The translations under genes were made by a program, and so were the position numbers. From NCBI RefSeq assembly GCF_007858535.1, contig NZ_CP040174.1:1736001-1800000 (forward strand): a stretch of 64,000 nt of DNA. The letters run 5' to 3'. Numbering within the stretch: position 1 is the stretch's first letter; every line of letters starts with the position of its first letter. The notes beneath the pieces were generated by a model. The model saw only the letters and a list, made by a program, of their open reading frames with translations. It did no database searches and had not been told where the DNA came from. The stretch is from Arthrobacter sp. UKPF54-2 (GTDB taxonomy: Bacteria; Actinomycetota; Actinomycetes; Actinomycetales; Micrococcaceae). Of this stretch, positions 26,021 to 34,755 are shown one piece after another.

Positions 26021-26776
26021 GTGGAGTGGTCCGTCCAGCAGATCGCGAAGCTAGCCGGCACCACGAGCCGGACGCTGCGGCACTACGACGGCGTCGGGCT
26101 GCTCAAGCCCAGCCGCACCGGGGACAACGGCTACCGCTACTACGACCAGCCCGCCCTGCTCCGGCTGCAGCGCATCCTGCTCCTGCGCGAACTCGGCCTG
26201 GGCCTGCCGGCGATCGCCGAGGTCCTCGCCCAGGAGCGGCCGGCGGAAACCGCGCTGGCAAGCCACCTCGAGTGGCTGAAGCAGGAGCAGGACCGGCTGG
26301 CCCGGCAGATCGCGTCGGTCCAGCACACCATCGAGGCAGTGCAGGCAGGAAAGGAAATCATGGCAGAGAAGATGTTCGACGGCTTCGACCACACCCGGTA
26401 CCAGAAGGAGGTGGAGGAACGCTGGGGCCAGGACGCCTACGCACAGGGCGACGCCTGGTGGCGCGGCATGGGTGCGGCGGACAAGGAGGCCTGGAAGCGG
26501 GCGTCCCGGCAGCTCAGCGACGACTGGGCCGCGGCGGCGGAATCGGGTGCGGCCCCGGACAGCCCGGAGGCGCAGGACCTGGCCCGGCGCCAGGTCGAGT
26601 GGCTCACCGCCATTCCGGGGACCCCGGCCGCAGCCGGCGCGAACCTAAAGGACTACGTGTCCGGCCTCGGCGAGATGTACGTGGCGGATCCGCGCTTCGC
26701 CGCGAACTATGGCGGCGCCGCCGGAGCGGCGTTCGTGCGGGAAGCGCTGCAGGCCTACGCACAGAAGCGCCTCTGA
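26021..26776 (+). CDS. TipA-like MerR regulator with TipAS domain
   Basis: 251 residues. The MerR winged helix is at 1-70 (WSVQQIAKLAGTTSRTLRHY, then GYRYYDQPALLRLQRILLLRELG), followed by a coiled coil (~75-115) and a C-terminal TipAS domain (MFDGFDHTRYQKEVEERWG through FVREALQAYAQ). In Streptomyces TipAL this domain binds thiopeptides and other amphipathic drugs, and the protein activates its own promoter. GTG 26021 follows GGAGGAGAC. The upstream promoter has the 19-bp spacer and operator expected for such a regulator. No other target gene is adjacent on the same strand. Confidence 0.9.
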   Translation: MEWSVQQIAKLAGTTSRTLRHYDGVGLLKPSRTGDNGYRYYDQPALLRLQRILLLRELGLGLPAIAEVLAQERPAETALASHLEWLKQEQDRLARQIASVQHTIEAVQAGKEIMAEKMFDGFDHTRYQKEVEERWGQDAYAQGDAWWRGMGAADKEAWKRASRQLSDDWAAAAESGAAPDSPEAQDLARRQVEWLTAIPGTPAAAGANLKDYVSGLGEMYVADPRFAANYGGAAGAAFVREALQAYAQKRL

Positions 26777-26852
26777 GGCCTCGGCCCCTGCCAGACCCGG
26801 GACCGCTTACCCCGGACCCCGGACCCCGGCCCGCGCCGGGCAGGCCCGCGCC

Positions 26853-26858
26853 TAAACT
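26853..26858 (+). promoter_or_regulatory. -10 element for the methyltransferase gene (leaderless)
   Basis: TAAACT ends 6 nt before GTG 26865. No SD sequence is present between them, and no clear -35 is seen in the GC-rich upstream DNA. Confidence 0.5.
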
Positions 26859-26864
26859 TGTCCG

Positions 26865-28514
26865 GTGACCCCCTCAACGCTCTTCACGTCCGGCAACACC
26901 CCCGACGCTCCCCGCAGCGACCTCCCGGACCTGCTCCGGGCGCTCGCGGAGGACCTGCGCCGGACCGGCTACACGGTCGACGGCGTCGCCGGTCTGCTCG
27001 GGCCCGCCGCCCACGCGGCGCTGGCCCGGGACCAGCTCATCCCGGCCCTGATCGCCACCGAAGCCGCCGCCGGCGAAGAGACGACGGCGGCGCTCGCCGC
27101 CGTCGTCCGCCTCTGGCTGCTGGCCGAGCCGCAGCCGGCCGGAACCCTCGACGCAGCCCTGCCGGGCATCCGCACGGCGGGGCTGCTGGAGCTGGGCCTC
27201 GTGGAGCCGGCCGGGGAAGGCCGGGTGCAGGCAAAGGTGGACCTCCGCCCGTATGGCTGGGAGGGCAGTTCAGACGACGGCGCGCAGGGCGAAGATACCG
27301 TCAGCAGCGGCGGCGCCGAGCTCTGGGTGGCCAGCGACCTGGCCGCGCACCAACGCCCGGGCGTGCTGCGCCACGACCACGTCCTGGGGATCGGGCAGGC
27401 GTCCACCACCCTGGTGCAGGTCACTGCCCGCCGGCACGTGGCCCGCGCCCTGGACCTCGGCACCGGCTGCGGCATCCAGACCTTCCACCTCCTGCACCAT
27501 GCCGAGCACGTCACGGCCACCGACATCTCCGACCGGGCGCTCGCGTTTACCCGCTTCAACCTGCTGCTGAACGCGGAGGCGCTGCACCTTGACCCCGCCG
27601 CCTTGGAGGCCCGGGTGAGCCTGCGGCTGGGCTCGATGCTGGATCCCGTGGCGGGGGAGGAGTTCGAGCTGGTGGTCTCCAACCCGCCGTTCGTGATCAC
27701 GCCGCGCAGCCCCGGGGAGGCCGCGGCGGACCAGTTCACCTACCGCGACGGCGGCCTGCCGGGCGACGACATCGTTGCCGCGCTGGTGCGGGACCTTCCG
27801 ACCGTCCTGAGCCCCGGCGGAACGGCCCAACTGCTCGGCAACTGGGAGATCCGGGCCGGCGCCGCGTGGGCGGACCGGCCGCAGTCCTGGGTCAGCCCGG
27901 ACGCGGACGCCTGGTTCATCCAGCGCGAGCAGGTCAGCCCCGAGCAGTACGCCGAGACGTGGCTGCAGGACGCCTCGGAGGCCCGCGACCGGCGGCTCTA
28001 CCAAGACTCCTACGCCGCCTACCTCAATGACTTCGCGGCCCGGGACGTGGCGGCCATCGGCTTCGGGATGATCTGGCTGCGGCGACCCGCGGCCGGCGCC
28101 CGGCCGGTGATCTCCCGCTTCGAGGAGATCAGCTACCCGATCGAACAGCCCGTCGGCCCGCACCTGGGCGCCGCCGTCGAGCGCGCCGACTGGCTCGCCG
28201 CCCACGAGCTGGAATCCGCGCACCTGCTCGTCGCCGACGACGTCACGGAGGAACGGCACCAGCGTCCCGGCGCCGAACACCCCGGCGTCATCCTGCTGCG
28301 CCAGGGCGCCGGGCTGCGCCGCACCAACCTGCTCAGCACCGAGCTGGCCGGCTTTGTCTCAGCGTGCGACGGCGAGCTCTCCGTCGGGCAGATCATCGGC
28401 GCCCTTGAGGCCCTGCTGGGCGGGTACGAGGGCTACGACAGCGGGGCGTTCCGCGAGGGACTCCTCAACGAGGTGGCCAACCTGGTGCGCGACGGCTTCC
28501 TGCTCCCCGCCTGA
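26865..28514 (+). CDS. HemK-like class I methyltransferase
   Basis: 549 residues. An N-terminal ~190-residue helical/wing domain precedes a Rossmann methyltransferase core: motif I ALDLGTGCGIQTFHLL and the N6-adenine/glutamine-type motif NPPFV (SNPPFVITPR) near 274. A C-terminal ~130-residue domain follows. The NPPF motif points to amino-group methylation of nucleic acid or protein; the substrate is unknown. The last 156 bp overlap, on the opposite strand, the 3' end of the MFS gene. GTG 26865 is chosen because TAAACT lies 6 nt upstream. Confidence 0.85.
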   Translation: MTPSTLFTSGNTPDAPRSDLPDLLRALAEDLRRTGYTVDGVAGLLGPAAHAALARDQLIPALIATEAAAGEETTAALAAVVRLWLLAEPQPAGTLDAALPGIRTAGLLELGLVEPAGEGRVQAKVDLRPYGWEGSSDDGAQGEDTVSSGGAELWVASDLAAHQRPGVLRHDHVLGIGQASTTLVQVTARRHVARALDLGTGCGIQTFHLLHHAEHVTATDISDRALAFTRFNLLLNAEALHLDPAALEARVSLRLGSMLDPVAGEEFELVVSNPPFVITPRSPGEAAADQFTYRDGGLPGDDIVAALVRDLPTVLSPGGTAQLLGNWEIRAGAAWADRPQSWVSPDADAWFIQREQVSPEQYAETWLQDASEARDRRLYQDSYAAYLNDFAARDVAAIGFGMIWLRRPAAGARPVISRFEEISYPIEQPVGPHLGAAVERADWLAAHELESAHLLVADDVTEERHQRPGAEHPGVILLRQGAGLRRTNLLSTELAGFVSACDGELSVGQIIGALEALLGGYEGYDSGAFREGLLNEVANLVRDGFLLPA

Positions 28515-29834
28515 GCCGGGCACCGCAGCGGGCGCGACCGACGCCGACGCCGGAACCGATGCCGGCGCGGCCGCGCCCTCGCGGCCGAACCGGGGCAGCA
28601 CATAGGCGGTGACGGCCAGGGCTACAAGCACGCCGCCGGCGCCCGTGATGAGAAAACTCAGCCGGATCGGCAACAGCGCGCCCAGCAGGCCGCCGATGGC
28701 CAGCGCGGCGATGGACACCGCGCGGGTCATGCCGCCGATGATCGCCATCGCCTGGCCGCGCCCGCTTTCCGGGATGCGCAGGATCGCGATGGCCCCAAAG
28801 CACGCGTTCAGCGCGCCGCAGGCCATGCCCATCGCCGTGTACGCCACGAAAAGCAGCTCCACGGTGGGAACCAGGGCCATCACCCCCAGGAAGGCCGAGG
28901 TCAGGACCATCGAGACCAGCAGCACCCGCAGCCGGGCCGGCGCAGTCGTGATCCGCCCCGCCATGGCGGCGCCGGCCGCCATGCCCAGTCCGAAGGCCGC
29001 CGCCAGCAGCCCGTACTGGGTCTCGGTGGCGCCCAGCTCGCCCCGGGCCAGGAACACCTCGAGCACATTGGTCGCCTCGCCCACGACGATAAAGAACAGT
29101 GCGCCGAGGACCAGGGCCCACACCAGGGCGTCCCCGCGGACCAGCCGCAGGCCGTCCAGCAGCGCCGGCGCTTCCCGGCCCCTGAGCTCCGCAGCGGTGC
29201 CGCGCCGGGTCCGGATCAGCAGCGCACCGGCGCCCATGGCCAGATAGCAGCAGCTCGCGACGCCGAACACGGACCCCGAGCCGCCCCAGCCGCTGAGCAG
29301 CCCGCCCGCCGCCGGGCCGGCCATGCCCGCAATCATGACGGTGGCCTGCATGGTGCCCATCGCACGCGGGGTGCGTTCCTCGCCGACGATCCGGGGCAGC
29401 AGCGCCTGCCAGGTGGGGCCGGCCACGGCCTGCGCGGCGTCGAGCAGGAAGGTCAGGGCGAACAGCACCGGGATGGGGTGATCCGTGAATTGCAGGCTGA
29501 CGCCCATCCCGGCCACGGCGACGGCGCTGACCAGGGAGGCCGCCGTCGCGAGCGTGCGGGAGTCCCGGGTGTCCGCCAGCCGGCCCGCCCACGGCGCCAG
29601 CACCACCAGCGGCAGCGCCGAACACAGCAGGTAGCCCGCCACCAGCCAGGGCCCGGCAGCCGCCGTCGGGCCGGCGGCCGAAACGTTCTGGAGGTGCAGC
29701 ATGATGCTGACAACGACGGCGCCCATGCCGGCGGTGGCGAGGAACCGGGAGCTGCTGGCGAGCAGAAAGTCGCGGTTGCGCCACAGCGGAGAGGTGCCGG
29801 AGGCGCCCTGCCCTTTATGAAGTATCTGTTTCAT
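28359..29834 (-). CDS. MFS transporter
   Basis: 491-residue major facilitator, about 12 membrane helices between residues ~20 and 415 (for example GPWLVAGYLLCSALPLVVL and the loop motif GRLADTRDSRTL after helix 2). It resembles drug or enterobactin-exporter-type MFS proteins; the cargo is unknown. The last ~80 residues are an Ala/Pro linker plus a tail encoded antisense to the methyltransferase gene, so the original stop has probably been lost. ATG 29834 is 7 nt after a TACCTT -10. It is divergent from an ArsR regulator likely to control it. Confidence 0.85.
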   Translation of the reverse strand: MKQILHKGQGASGTSPLWRNRDFLLASSSRFLATAGMGAVVVSIMLHLQNVSAAGPTAAAGPWLVAGYLLCSALPLVVLAPWAGRLADTRDSRTLATAASLVSAVAVAGMGVSLQFTDHPIPVLFALTFLLDAAQAVAGPTWQALLPRIVGEERTPRAMGTMQATVMIAGMAGPAAGGLLSGWGGSGSVFGVASCCYLAMGAGALLIRTRRGTAAELRGREAPALLDGLRLVRGDALVWALVLGALFFIVVGEATNVLEVFLARGELGATETQYGLLAAAFGLGMAAGAAMAGRITTAPARLRVLLVSMVLTSAFLGVMALVPTVELLFVAYTAMGMACGALNACFGAIAILRIPESGRGQAMAIIGGMTRAVSIAALAIGGLLGALLPIRLSFLITGAGGVLVALAVTAYVLPRFGREGAAAPASVPASASVAPAAVPGSGGEQEAVAHQVGHLVEESLAERPAVVALVPAQQGLKGADDLPDGELAVAR

Positions 29835-29836
29835 AA
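29815..29836. promoter_or_regulatory. Inverted-repeat operator over the MFS start
   Basis: TTATGAA-N8-TTCATAA is a perfect 7-bp inverted repeat (arms 29815-29821 and 29830-29836) that covers the MFS start codon. A further half-site TTCATAG is at 29880-29886, near the ArsR promoter. It is a good candidate target for the divergent ArsR-family protein. Confidence 0.55.
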
Positions 29837-29841
29837 GTAGC

Positions 29842-29871
29842 AAGGTAGCGCGCCCCGAATCACAGTGTCAA
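29842..29871 (-). promoter_or_regulatory. Promoter of the MFS gene
   Basis: On the minus strand, a consensus -35 TTGACA (29866-29871), an 18-bp spacer and -10 TACCTT (29842-29847), then 7 nt to ATG 29834. This is one of the best sigma-70-like promoters in the window and implies a leaderless transcript. Confidence 0.7.
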
Positions 29872-29901
29872 GCATTTCTTTCATAGTTTGGCGGGCGTCG
29901 G

Positions 29902-29907
29902 TAGACT
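29902..29907 (+). promoter_or_regulatory. -10 element for the ArsR-type regulator (leaderless)
   Basis: TAGACT ends 6 nt before GTG 29914. No properly spaced SD sequence. The half-site TTCATAG lies just upstream near the -35 position. Confidence 0.5.
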
Positions 29908-29913
29908 GGAAGC

Positions 29914-30567
29914 GTGAATGCAGAAATCCCGAAGGCGGAACTGTCCGCCGCTCCGGCCGCCAAGCGACGGCAGCGTCCGGAGAAGAAGGTCGAGATCACC
30001 GACCCGAAGGCGATCCGGGCCCTGGCCCACGCCGCGAGGCTCGAGGTGATTTCCGAGCTGTATTCCACCCAGGTCAGCCGGACCGCCACTGAACTGGCTG
30101 CCCAGACCGGCCTGACCCCCAGTGCCATGAGCTACCACCTGCGCGCCCTGCAGAAGTGGGGCATTGTGGTGCCGGCCGCCACGGCCGGCGACGCCCGGGA
30201 GCGCCGCTGGAAAGCCGCCGGCACCGACTTCACCATCCACTCGCTCGGGGGAGTGGCCAGCGGGGAACTCGCGGTTGTCGACCTCGAACTCGATGCCTAC
30301 CGCCGCCGGGTTCTTGCGTACGCCAAGGCCCGCAATGAACGGCGCGAGGCCGGCGACACGGCCGAGGGCCCGTCCGCGGTGGTGCTGGCCAGCAACCTGC
30401 TGTACCTGACACCCGCCCAGCGCGCGGAACTGAACGAGAGGCTTTTTGACCTCCTGAAGGACTACGAGCTCGAGGACCCGGACCGGGTGCCCGAGGGCGC
30501 GGAGCGGATGGCCACCATGTGGTCCATGATTCCGGACGACCGGGGCAAGGCCGCGCCGGCTTCCTGA
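29914..30567 (+). CDS. ArsR/HTH_20-type transcriptional regulator
   Basis: 217 residues. A basic N-terminus (~30 residues) precedes a winged helix: IRALAHAARLEVISELYS, the HTH core TATELAAQTGLTPSAMSYHL and the wing RERRWKAAG. The C-terminal half is helical (a putative effector or dimer domain). No metal-binding cysteine motif of classical ArsR is present, so the signal is probably organic. It is divergent from the MFS exporter; the operator at 29815-29836 suggests it represses that gene. GTG 29914 has a -10 TAGACT six nt upstream. Confidence 0.85.
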   Translation: MNAEIPKAELSAAPAAKRRQRPEKKVEITDPKAIRALAHAARLEVISELYSTQVSRTATELAAQTGLTPSAMSYHLRALQKWGIVVPAATAGDARERRWKAAGTDFTIHSLGGVASGELAVVDLELDAYRRRVLAYAKARNERREAGDTAEGPSAVVLASNLLYLTPAQRAELNERLFDLLKDYELEDPDRVPEGAERMATMWSMIPDDRGKAAPAS

Positions 30568-30732
30568 AATGCCGCACCGCCTTGGCGTCCGGGAACACAG
30601 TGACCTGTGACGTCAGTAAGACGTGGCGGGAAGCCTGGGATTTCCACCCGGATGCGCGGTATTCCGCAAAATATGGTGAACTAGGCGGGTATGGGCGCAT
30701 CTGCCCGAGCCACCTTTTTCTGTAGGAGCACC

Positions 30733-33462
30733 GTGCCAAGCAAGGCCCCCACCGGCAAGAAACTCGTGATTGTGGAGTCTCCCGCCAAGAGCAAGACCAT
30801 CGCCAAGTACCTGGGCGAGGGCTTCATCGTTGAGGCCTCCATCGGTCACATCCGCGACCTTCCGCAGCCCTCGGAGCTCCCTGCAGACCTGAAGAAAACG
30901 CCGCTGGGCAAGTTCGCCGTCGATATCGAGCACGACTTCAAGCCGTATTACGTGGTGTCCCCGGACAAGAAGAAAAAGGTCGCCGAACTCAAGGCCCAGC
31001 TCAAGGGCGCCGACGCGCTCTACCTCGCAACCGATGGGGACCGCGAGGGCGAGGCCATCGCGTGGCACCTGCTGGAAGTCCTCAAGCCCAAGGTGCCGGT
31101 CTACCGGATGACCTTCGGTGAAATCACCAAGGAAGCCATCCACCGCGCCATGGACAACCTGCGCGACGTGGACCAGGACCTCGTGGACGCGCAGGAAACC
31201 CGCCGCGTGCTGGACCGCCTGTACGGTTACGAAATTTCGCCGGTGCTCTGGCGCAAGGTGGCCCGCGGCCTCTCCGCCGGCCGCGTGCAGTCCGTCGTGA
31301 CCCGCATGGTCGTGGACCGCGAACGCGAACGGATGGCCTTCAAAGCGGCCTCCTACTGGGACCTCACCGGCCAGTTCGGCGCCGAGTCCGGCTCCTTCAA
31401 GGCCAAGCTTGCCTCCGTCGACGGCGCCAAGGTCGCCAGCGGCCGGGACTTCAACGACGACGGCGAGCTGACCTCCCGCAACGTTGTGCACCTCGACGAG
31501 GAGCTCGCCACCTCGCTCTCCGCCGGACTGCAGACCGCGGACTTCCGGGTCCGCTCCGTCGACACGAAGCCCTACACCCGCCGTCCCGCGGCGCCGTTCA
31601 CCACCTCCACGCTGCAGCAGGAGGCCGGCCGCAAGCTGCGCTTCTCCTCCAAGAGCACCATGCAGGTGGCCCAGCGGCTTTACGAAAACGGCTACATCAC
31701 CTATATGCGTACGGACTCGAACGCGCTGAGCAACGAGGCCATCACCGCCGCGCGGCGACAGGCCTCGGAGCTGTACGGTCCGGAGTATGTCCCGGCCTCG
31801 CCCCGCGTCTACAGCGGCAAGGCAGCCAACGCGCAGGAGGCCCACGAGGCCATCCGTCCCGCCGGTGACTCCTTCCGCACCCCGGCGCAGGTCGCCAAGC
31901 AGCTCTCCGGCGACGAGTTCCGCCTCTACGAGCTGATCTGGAAGCGCACCGTCGCCTCGCAGATGGCCGACGCCAAGGGCTCGACGGCGACCATCCGCCT
32001 CGGCGCCGTTGCCACCGACGGCAGGGACGCGGAGTTCTCCGCCTCCGGCACCGTGATCACCTTCCCGGGCTTCCTCGCCGCCTACGAAGAAGGCAAGGAC
32101 GAGAGCCGCGGGGACGAGGACTCCGAGGAAGCGCGCCGGCTGCCCAACGTGGCCAAGGACGACGCGCTCACCGCCTCCGAGATCATCGCCGTCGGGCATG
32201 AGACCTCGCCGCCGCCGCGCTACACCGAAGCGTCGCTGACCGCGGAACTGGAAAAGAAGGGCATCGGCCGCCCGTCGACCTACGCCTCCACGATCTCCAC
32301 CATCCAGGACCGCGGCTACGTCCGGAAGCAGGGCTCCGCGCTGGTCCCGAGCTGGATCGCGTTCTCCGTGATCCGGCTGCTGGAGCAGCACTTCCACGAC
32401 TATGTGGACTACGACTTCACGGCCGACATGGAAGCGGACCTGGACAAGATCGCCAACGGCCAGGAGGCCGGACCCGCCTGGCTCAAGCACTTCTACTTCG
32501 GTGCCGATTCCGAGCCCGGGCTGCTGAGCATCGTCAACAACCTCGGCGAGATCGACGCCCGTGAAATCAACTCCATCCCGATCACCGACGGGATCACGCT
32601 GCGGGTCGGCAAGTTCGGCCCGTACCTGGAAAGCTCGGTCCCCACCGTGGACCCTAAGACCGGCGAGGTCGTCGAATCCGCCCGCGCCAACGTCCCCGAG
32701 GATCTGGCCCCGGACGAGCTCACCGCTGCCAAGGCCATCGAGCTGATGGAGACCGCCGCGCCCGAGGAACGCGTGCTCGGCACGGACCCGCACACCGGAC
32801 ACACCATCGTGGCCAAGAACGGCCGCTACGGTGCGTACGTCACCGAGGTCATCCCCGAAATGACCGACGAACAGCTCGCCAACCAGCCGGTCGAGTACTA
32901 CAAGAACGGCAAGCCGAAGCCGCCCAAGAAGCCCGTCAAGGCCAAGCCCCGCACCGGCTCGCTGTTTGCGTCGATGGGCGTGGACACCATCACCCTGGAC
33001 GAGGCCCTGCAGCTGATGAGCCTGCCGCGCGTGCTCGGCCAGGACGCCGAAGGCAACCCCATCACCGTGCAGAACGGCCGGTTCGGGCCGTACCTGAAGA
33101 AGGGCACAGACTCCCGCTCCATCGGGTCGGAGGAGGAAATCTTCACCATCACGCTGGAGCAGGCACTGGAGATCTACTCCCAGCCCAAGCAGCGTGGTGC
33201 CCGCGCCGCTGTCCCGCCGCTGGCCGAGTTCGGTCCGGACCCGGTCTCGGAGAAGAACATCGTGGTGAAGGAAGGCCGCTTCGGCCCGTACATCACCGAC
33301 GGCATCACCAACATAACCGTGCCGCGGTCCACCTCCATCGAGGAACTGACCCGGGAACAGGCCGTTGAACTTCTCGCCGAGAAGCGCGCCAAGGGCCCGG
33401 TCAAGCGGACGACGACGGCGCGCAAGGCCCCGGCCCGCAAGAAGGCCCCCGCGAAAAAGTAA
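30733..33462 (+). CDS. topA: DNA topoisomerase I
   Basis: 909-residue type IA topoisomerase that relaxes negative supercoils. The Toprim domain begins KLVIVESPAKSKTIAKYLG with the acidic triad in ATDGDREGEAIAWHL; the catalytic Tyr (~324) is in GYITYMRTDSN. The C-terminal third has repeated Topo_C-type segments (RFGPYLKKG, RFGPYITDG, KFGPYLESS) and no zinc-finger cysteines, ending in a Lys/Ala-rich tail (KAPARKKAPAKK), as in actinobacterial TopA. GTG 30733 is chosen because TAGGAG is 6 nt upstream. A hairpin repeat follows the stop. Confidence 0.97.
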   Translation: MPSKAPTGKKLVIVESPAKSKTIAKYLGEGFIVEASIGHIRDLPQPSELPADLKKTPLGKFAVDIEHDFKPYYVVSPDKKKKVAELKAQLKGADALYLATDGDREGEAIAWHLLEVLKPKVPVYRMTFGEITKEAIHRAMDNLRDVDQDLVDAQETRRVLDRLYGYEISPVLWRKVARGLSAGRVQSVVTRMVVDRERERMAFKAASYWDLTGQFGAESGSFKAKLASVDGAKVASGRDFNDDGELTSRNVVHLDEELATSLSAGLQTADFRVRSVDTKPYTRRPAAPFTTSTLQQEAGRKLRFSSKSTMQVAQRLYENGYITYMRTDSNALSNEAITAARRQASELYGPEYVPASPRVYSGKAANAQEAHEAIRPAGDSFRTPAQVAKQLSGDEFRLYELIWKRTVASQMADAKGSTATIRLGAVATDGRDAEFSASGTVITFPGFLAAYEEGKDESRGDEDSEEARRLPNVAKDDALTASEIIAVGHETSPPPRYTEASLTAELEKKGIGRPSTYASTISTIQDRGYVRKQGSALVPSWIAFSVIRLLEQHFHDYVDYDFTADMEADLDKIANGQEAGPAWLKHFYFGADSEPGLLSIVNNLGEIDAREINSIPITDGITLRVGKFGPYLESSVPTVDPKTGEVVESARANVPEDLAPDELTAAKAIELMETAAPEERVLGTDPHTGHTIVAKNGRYGAYVTEVIPEMTDEQLANQPVEYYKNGKPKPPKKPVKAKPRTGSLFASMGVDTITLDEALQLMSLPRVLGQDAEGNPITVQNGRFGPYLKKGTDSRSIGSEEEIFTITLEQALEIYSQPKQRGARAAVPPLAEFGPDPVSEKNIVVKEGRFGPYITDGITNITVPRSTSIEELTREQAVELLAEKRAKGPVKRTTTARKAPARKKAPAKK

Positions 33463-33477
33463 GCGCGTTTACCTCCC

Positions 33478-33539
33478 GCTCGCGGGTTCCTTTCCCGCTC
33501 GACGTCAGAAGACGGCGACGGCGGACGGAACCCGCGAGC
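33478..33539. repeat. Hairpin repeat copy 1 (5' of AbiEi/DUF559 gene; also topA terminator?)
   Basis: Perfect 13-bp arms GCTCGCGGGTTCC (33478-33490) and GGAACCCGCGAGC (33527-33539) around a 36-nt loop. The right half shares the 16-nt string GGACGGAACCCGCGAG with the copy after the next gene. It could terminate topA, but the long loop is unusual for a terminator. Confidence 0.7.
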
Positions 33540-33589
33540 CGTTGTTCACATACGTGGTTCACCGACTTTCGGATGCGTAGCGGCGGCGG

Positions 33590-33595
33590 CAGGCT
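33590..33595 (+). promoter_or_regulatory. Weak -10 for the AbiEi/DUF559 gene
   Basis: CAGGCT ends 6 nt before ATG 33602, with no SD sequence. It keeps only A2 and T6 of the -10 consensus, so support is limited. Confidence 0.25.
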
Positions 33596-33601
33596 GGCAT
33601 C

Positions 33602-34624
33602 ATGGCATACCCCGTCGCCGAGCCTGAGGATCCCCTCGCCGCAGAGTGGGCCGGTTTTGCGAAGTCAGGCCCTTCAGCCACGGTCCAAGAGCCCCCGGCA
33701 GCAGCCCTGGCAGCGAAGCTTCCCGAAGCCGCCAATCTCTGGCGCACCGAGGAACTGCTGGACCGAGGCCTGTCCGCACGGCAGATCCTGCAGTTGACCC
33801 GGGCAGGCGTATTGGTCCGGCTCCGCCGCGGCTGCTACGTCCGCCGGTCCTTTTGGGCAAGGCTCGAAGCGGACGGTGCCTCGCGCTGCCGGATCGAGGC
33901 CTACGCCCACCGTTGCCTGACGAGCTCAACGGGCGCCTACGTGTTCAGTCACACCACGGCTGCCCGGCTCCACGGGCTCTGCTTATGGCAAGTGGGCGAC
34001 ACTATTCACCTCACGGTGCCGTTTCTCCCGTCGGCCGGCGGCCACGCGAACGACGTGAAGGCACATACCCGGCCGCTGGCCCCCGACGACGTCGTGCACT
34101 TGCAAGGTCATCGCGTCACGTCGCTGGCCAGAACGGCCGCGGACAGCTGCCTCGTCCTGAACTACTCCCAGGGGCTGATTCTGATGGATCATGCCCTGCG
34201 ACTCGGGGCCGACCGCGGGGCACTGGAGGCGGAGTGCGCCCGGCTCCGCGGCGCGCCGGGTGTCGCGACGCTGAAAAAGGTCCTCTCCCATGCGGACCCG
34301 CTGTCCGAGTCACCGGGTGAAACCCTCGCCCGCGACCTGATCCGGAGACTTCGGCTCCCTCCGCCGGTGCTGCAGCTCGAGGTCCGGACCAGGCTGGGGA
34401 CCTGCAGGCTGGACTGTGCGTGGCCGGAGAGCCGGGTCGCACTGGAGTTTGACGGCCAGCGCAAATATTTCGACTACGCGCCCACCGCCGAGGTCATCTT
34501 TGCGGAGCGGCGCCGTGAGAAAGCCCTGATGGAAATGGGCTGGAAATTCATCCGTATCGAATGGCGGGACCTGTTTCGTGAGCACGAGCTAAAAGCAAGG
34601 CTGCTGCGGTTGCTGGAGCCTTGA
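33602..34624 (+). CDS. AbiEi-type winged-helix + DUF559 nuclease-like protein
   Basis: 340 residues. The N-terminal region (TEELLDRGLSARQILQLTRAG, VLVRLRRGCYVRRSFW) resembles the AbiEi antitoxin winged-helix domain. The C-terminus has a DUF559/Vsr-like PD-(D/E)xK fold: RLDCAWPESRVALEFDGQRK, then the helix with RRREKALMEMGWKFIRIEW. Asp in RLD and Glu in LEFD are plausible metal ligands. Such proteins are common in Arthrobacter but uncharacterised; no toxin gene is adjacent. It is bracketed by two direct copies of a hairpin repeat (33478-33539, 34637-34696). A second, broken copy lies at 59592-60438. Confidence 0.7.
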   Translation: MAYPVAEPEDPLAAEWAGFAKSGPSATVQEPPAAALAAKLPEAANLWRTEELLDRGLSARQILQLTRAGVLVRLRRGCYVRRSFWARLEADGASRCRIEAYAHRCLTSSTGAYVFSHTTAARLHGLCLWQVGDTIHLTVPFLPSAGGHANDVKAHTRPLAPDDVVHLQGHRVTSLARTAADSCLVLNYSQGLILMDHALRLGADRGALEAECARLRGAPGVATLKKVLSHADPLSESPGETLARDLIRRLRLPPPVLQLEVRTRLGTCRLDCAWPESRVALEFDGQRKYFDYAPTAEVIFAERRREKALMEMGWKFIRIEWRDLFREHELKARLLRLLEP

Positions 34625-34636
34625 AATCCCCGTCCG

Positions 34637-34696
34637 CTCGCGGGTTTCGGCCGGGCTCGCTGTGTGCAAACACCGGGCGTGGACGGAACCCGCGAG
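34637..34696. repeat. Hairpin repeat copy 2 (3' of AbiEi/DUF559 gene)
   Basis: Arms CTCGCGGGTT (34637-34646) and AACCCGCGAG (34687-34696), extended by CGTCC (34631-34635) and GGACG (34681-34685). It contains the same 16-nt GGACGGAACCCGCGAG as copy 1, in the same orientation. The gene between the copies is 1023 bp. Confidence 0.7.
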
Positions 34697-34755
34697 TGGG
34701 CCGGCCGGGCGGGGAAGGAATTGCGGACCAGAGCGGGACGTGATCGAGTAGGAAC

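Noticed and set aside
33602..34624. AbiE toxin-antitoxin system
   Set aside because: Only an AbiEi-like wing is present, fused to DUF559; no AbiEii nucleotidyltransferase toxin is adjacent.
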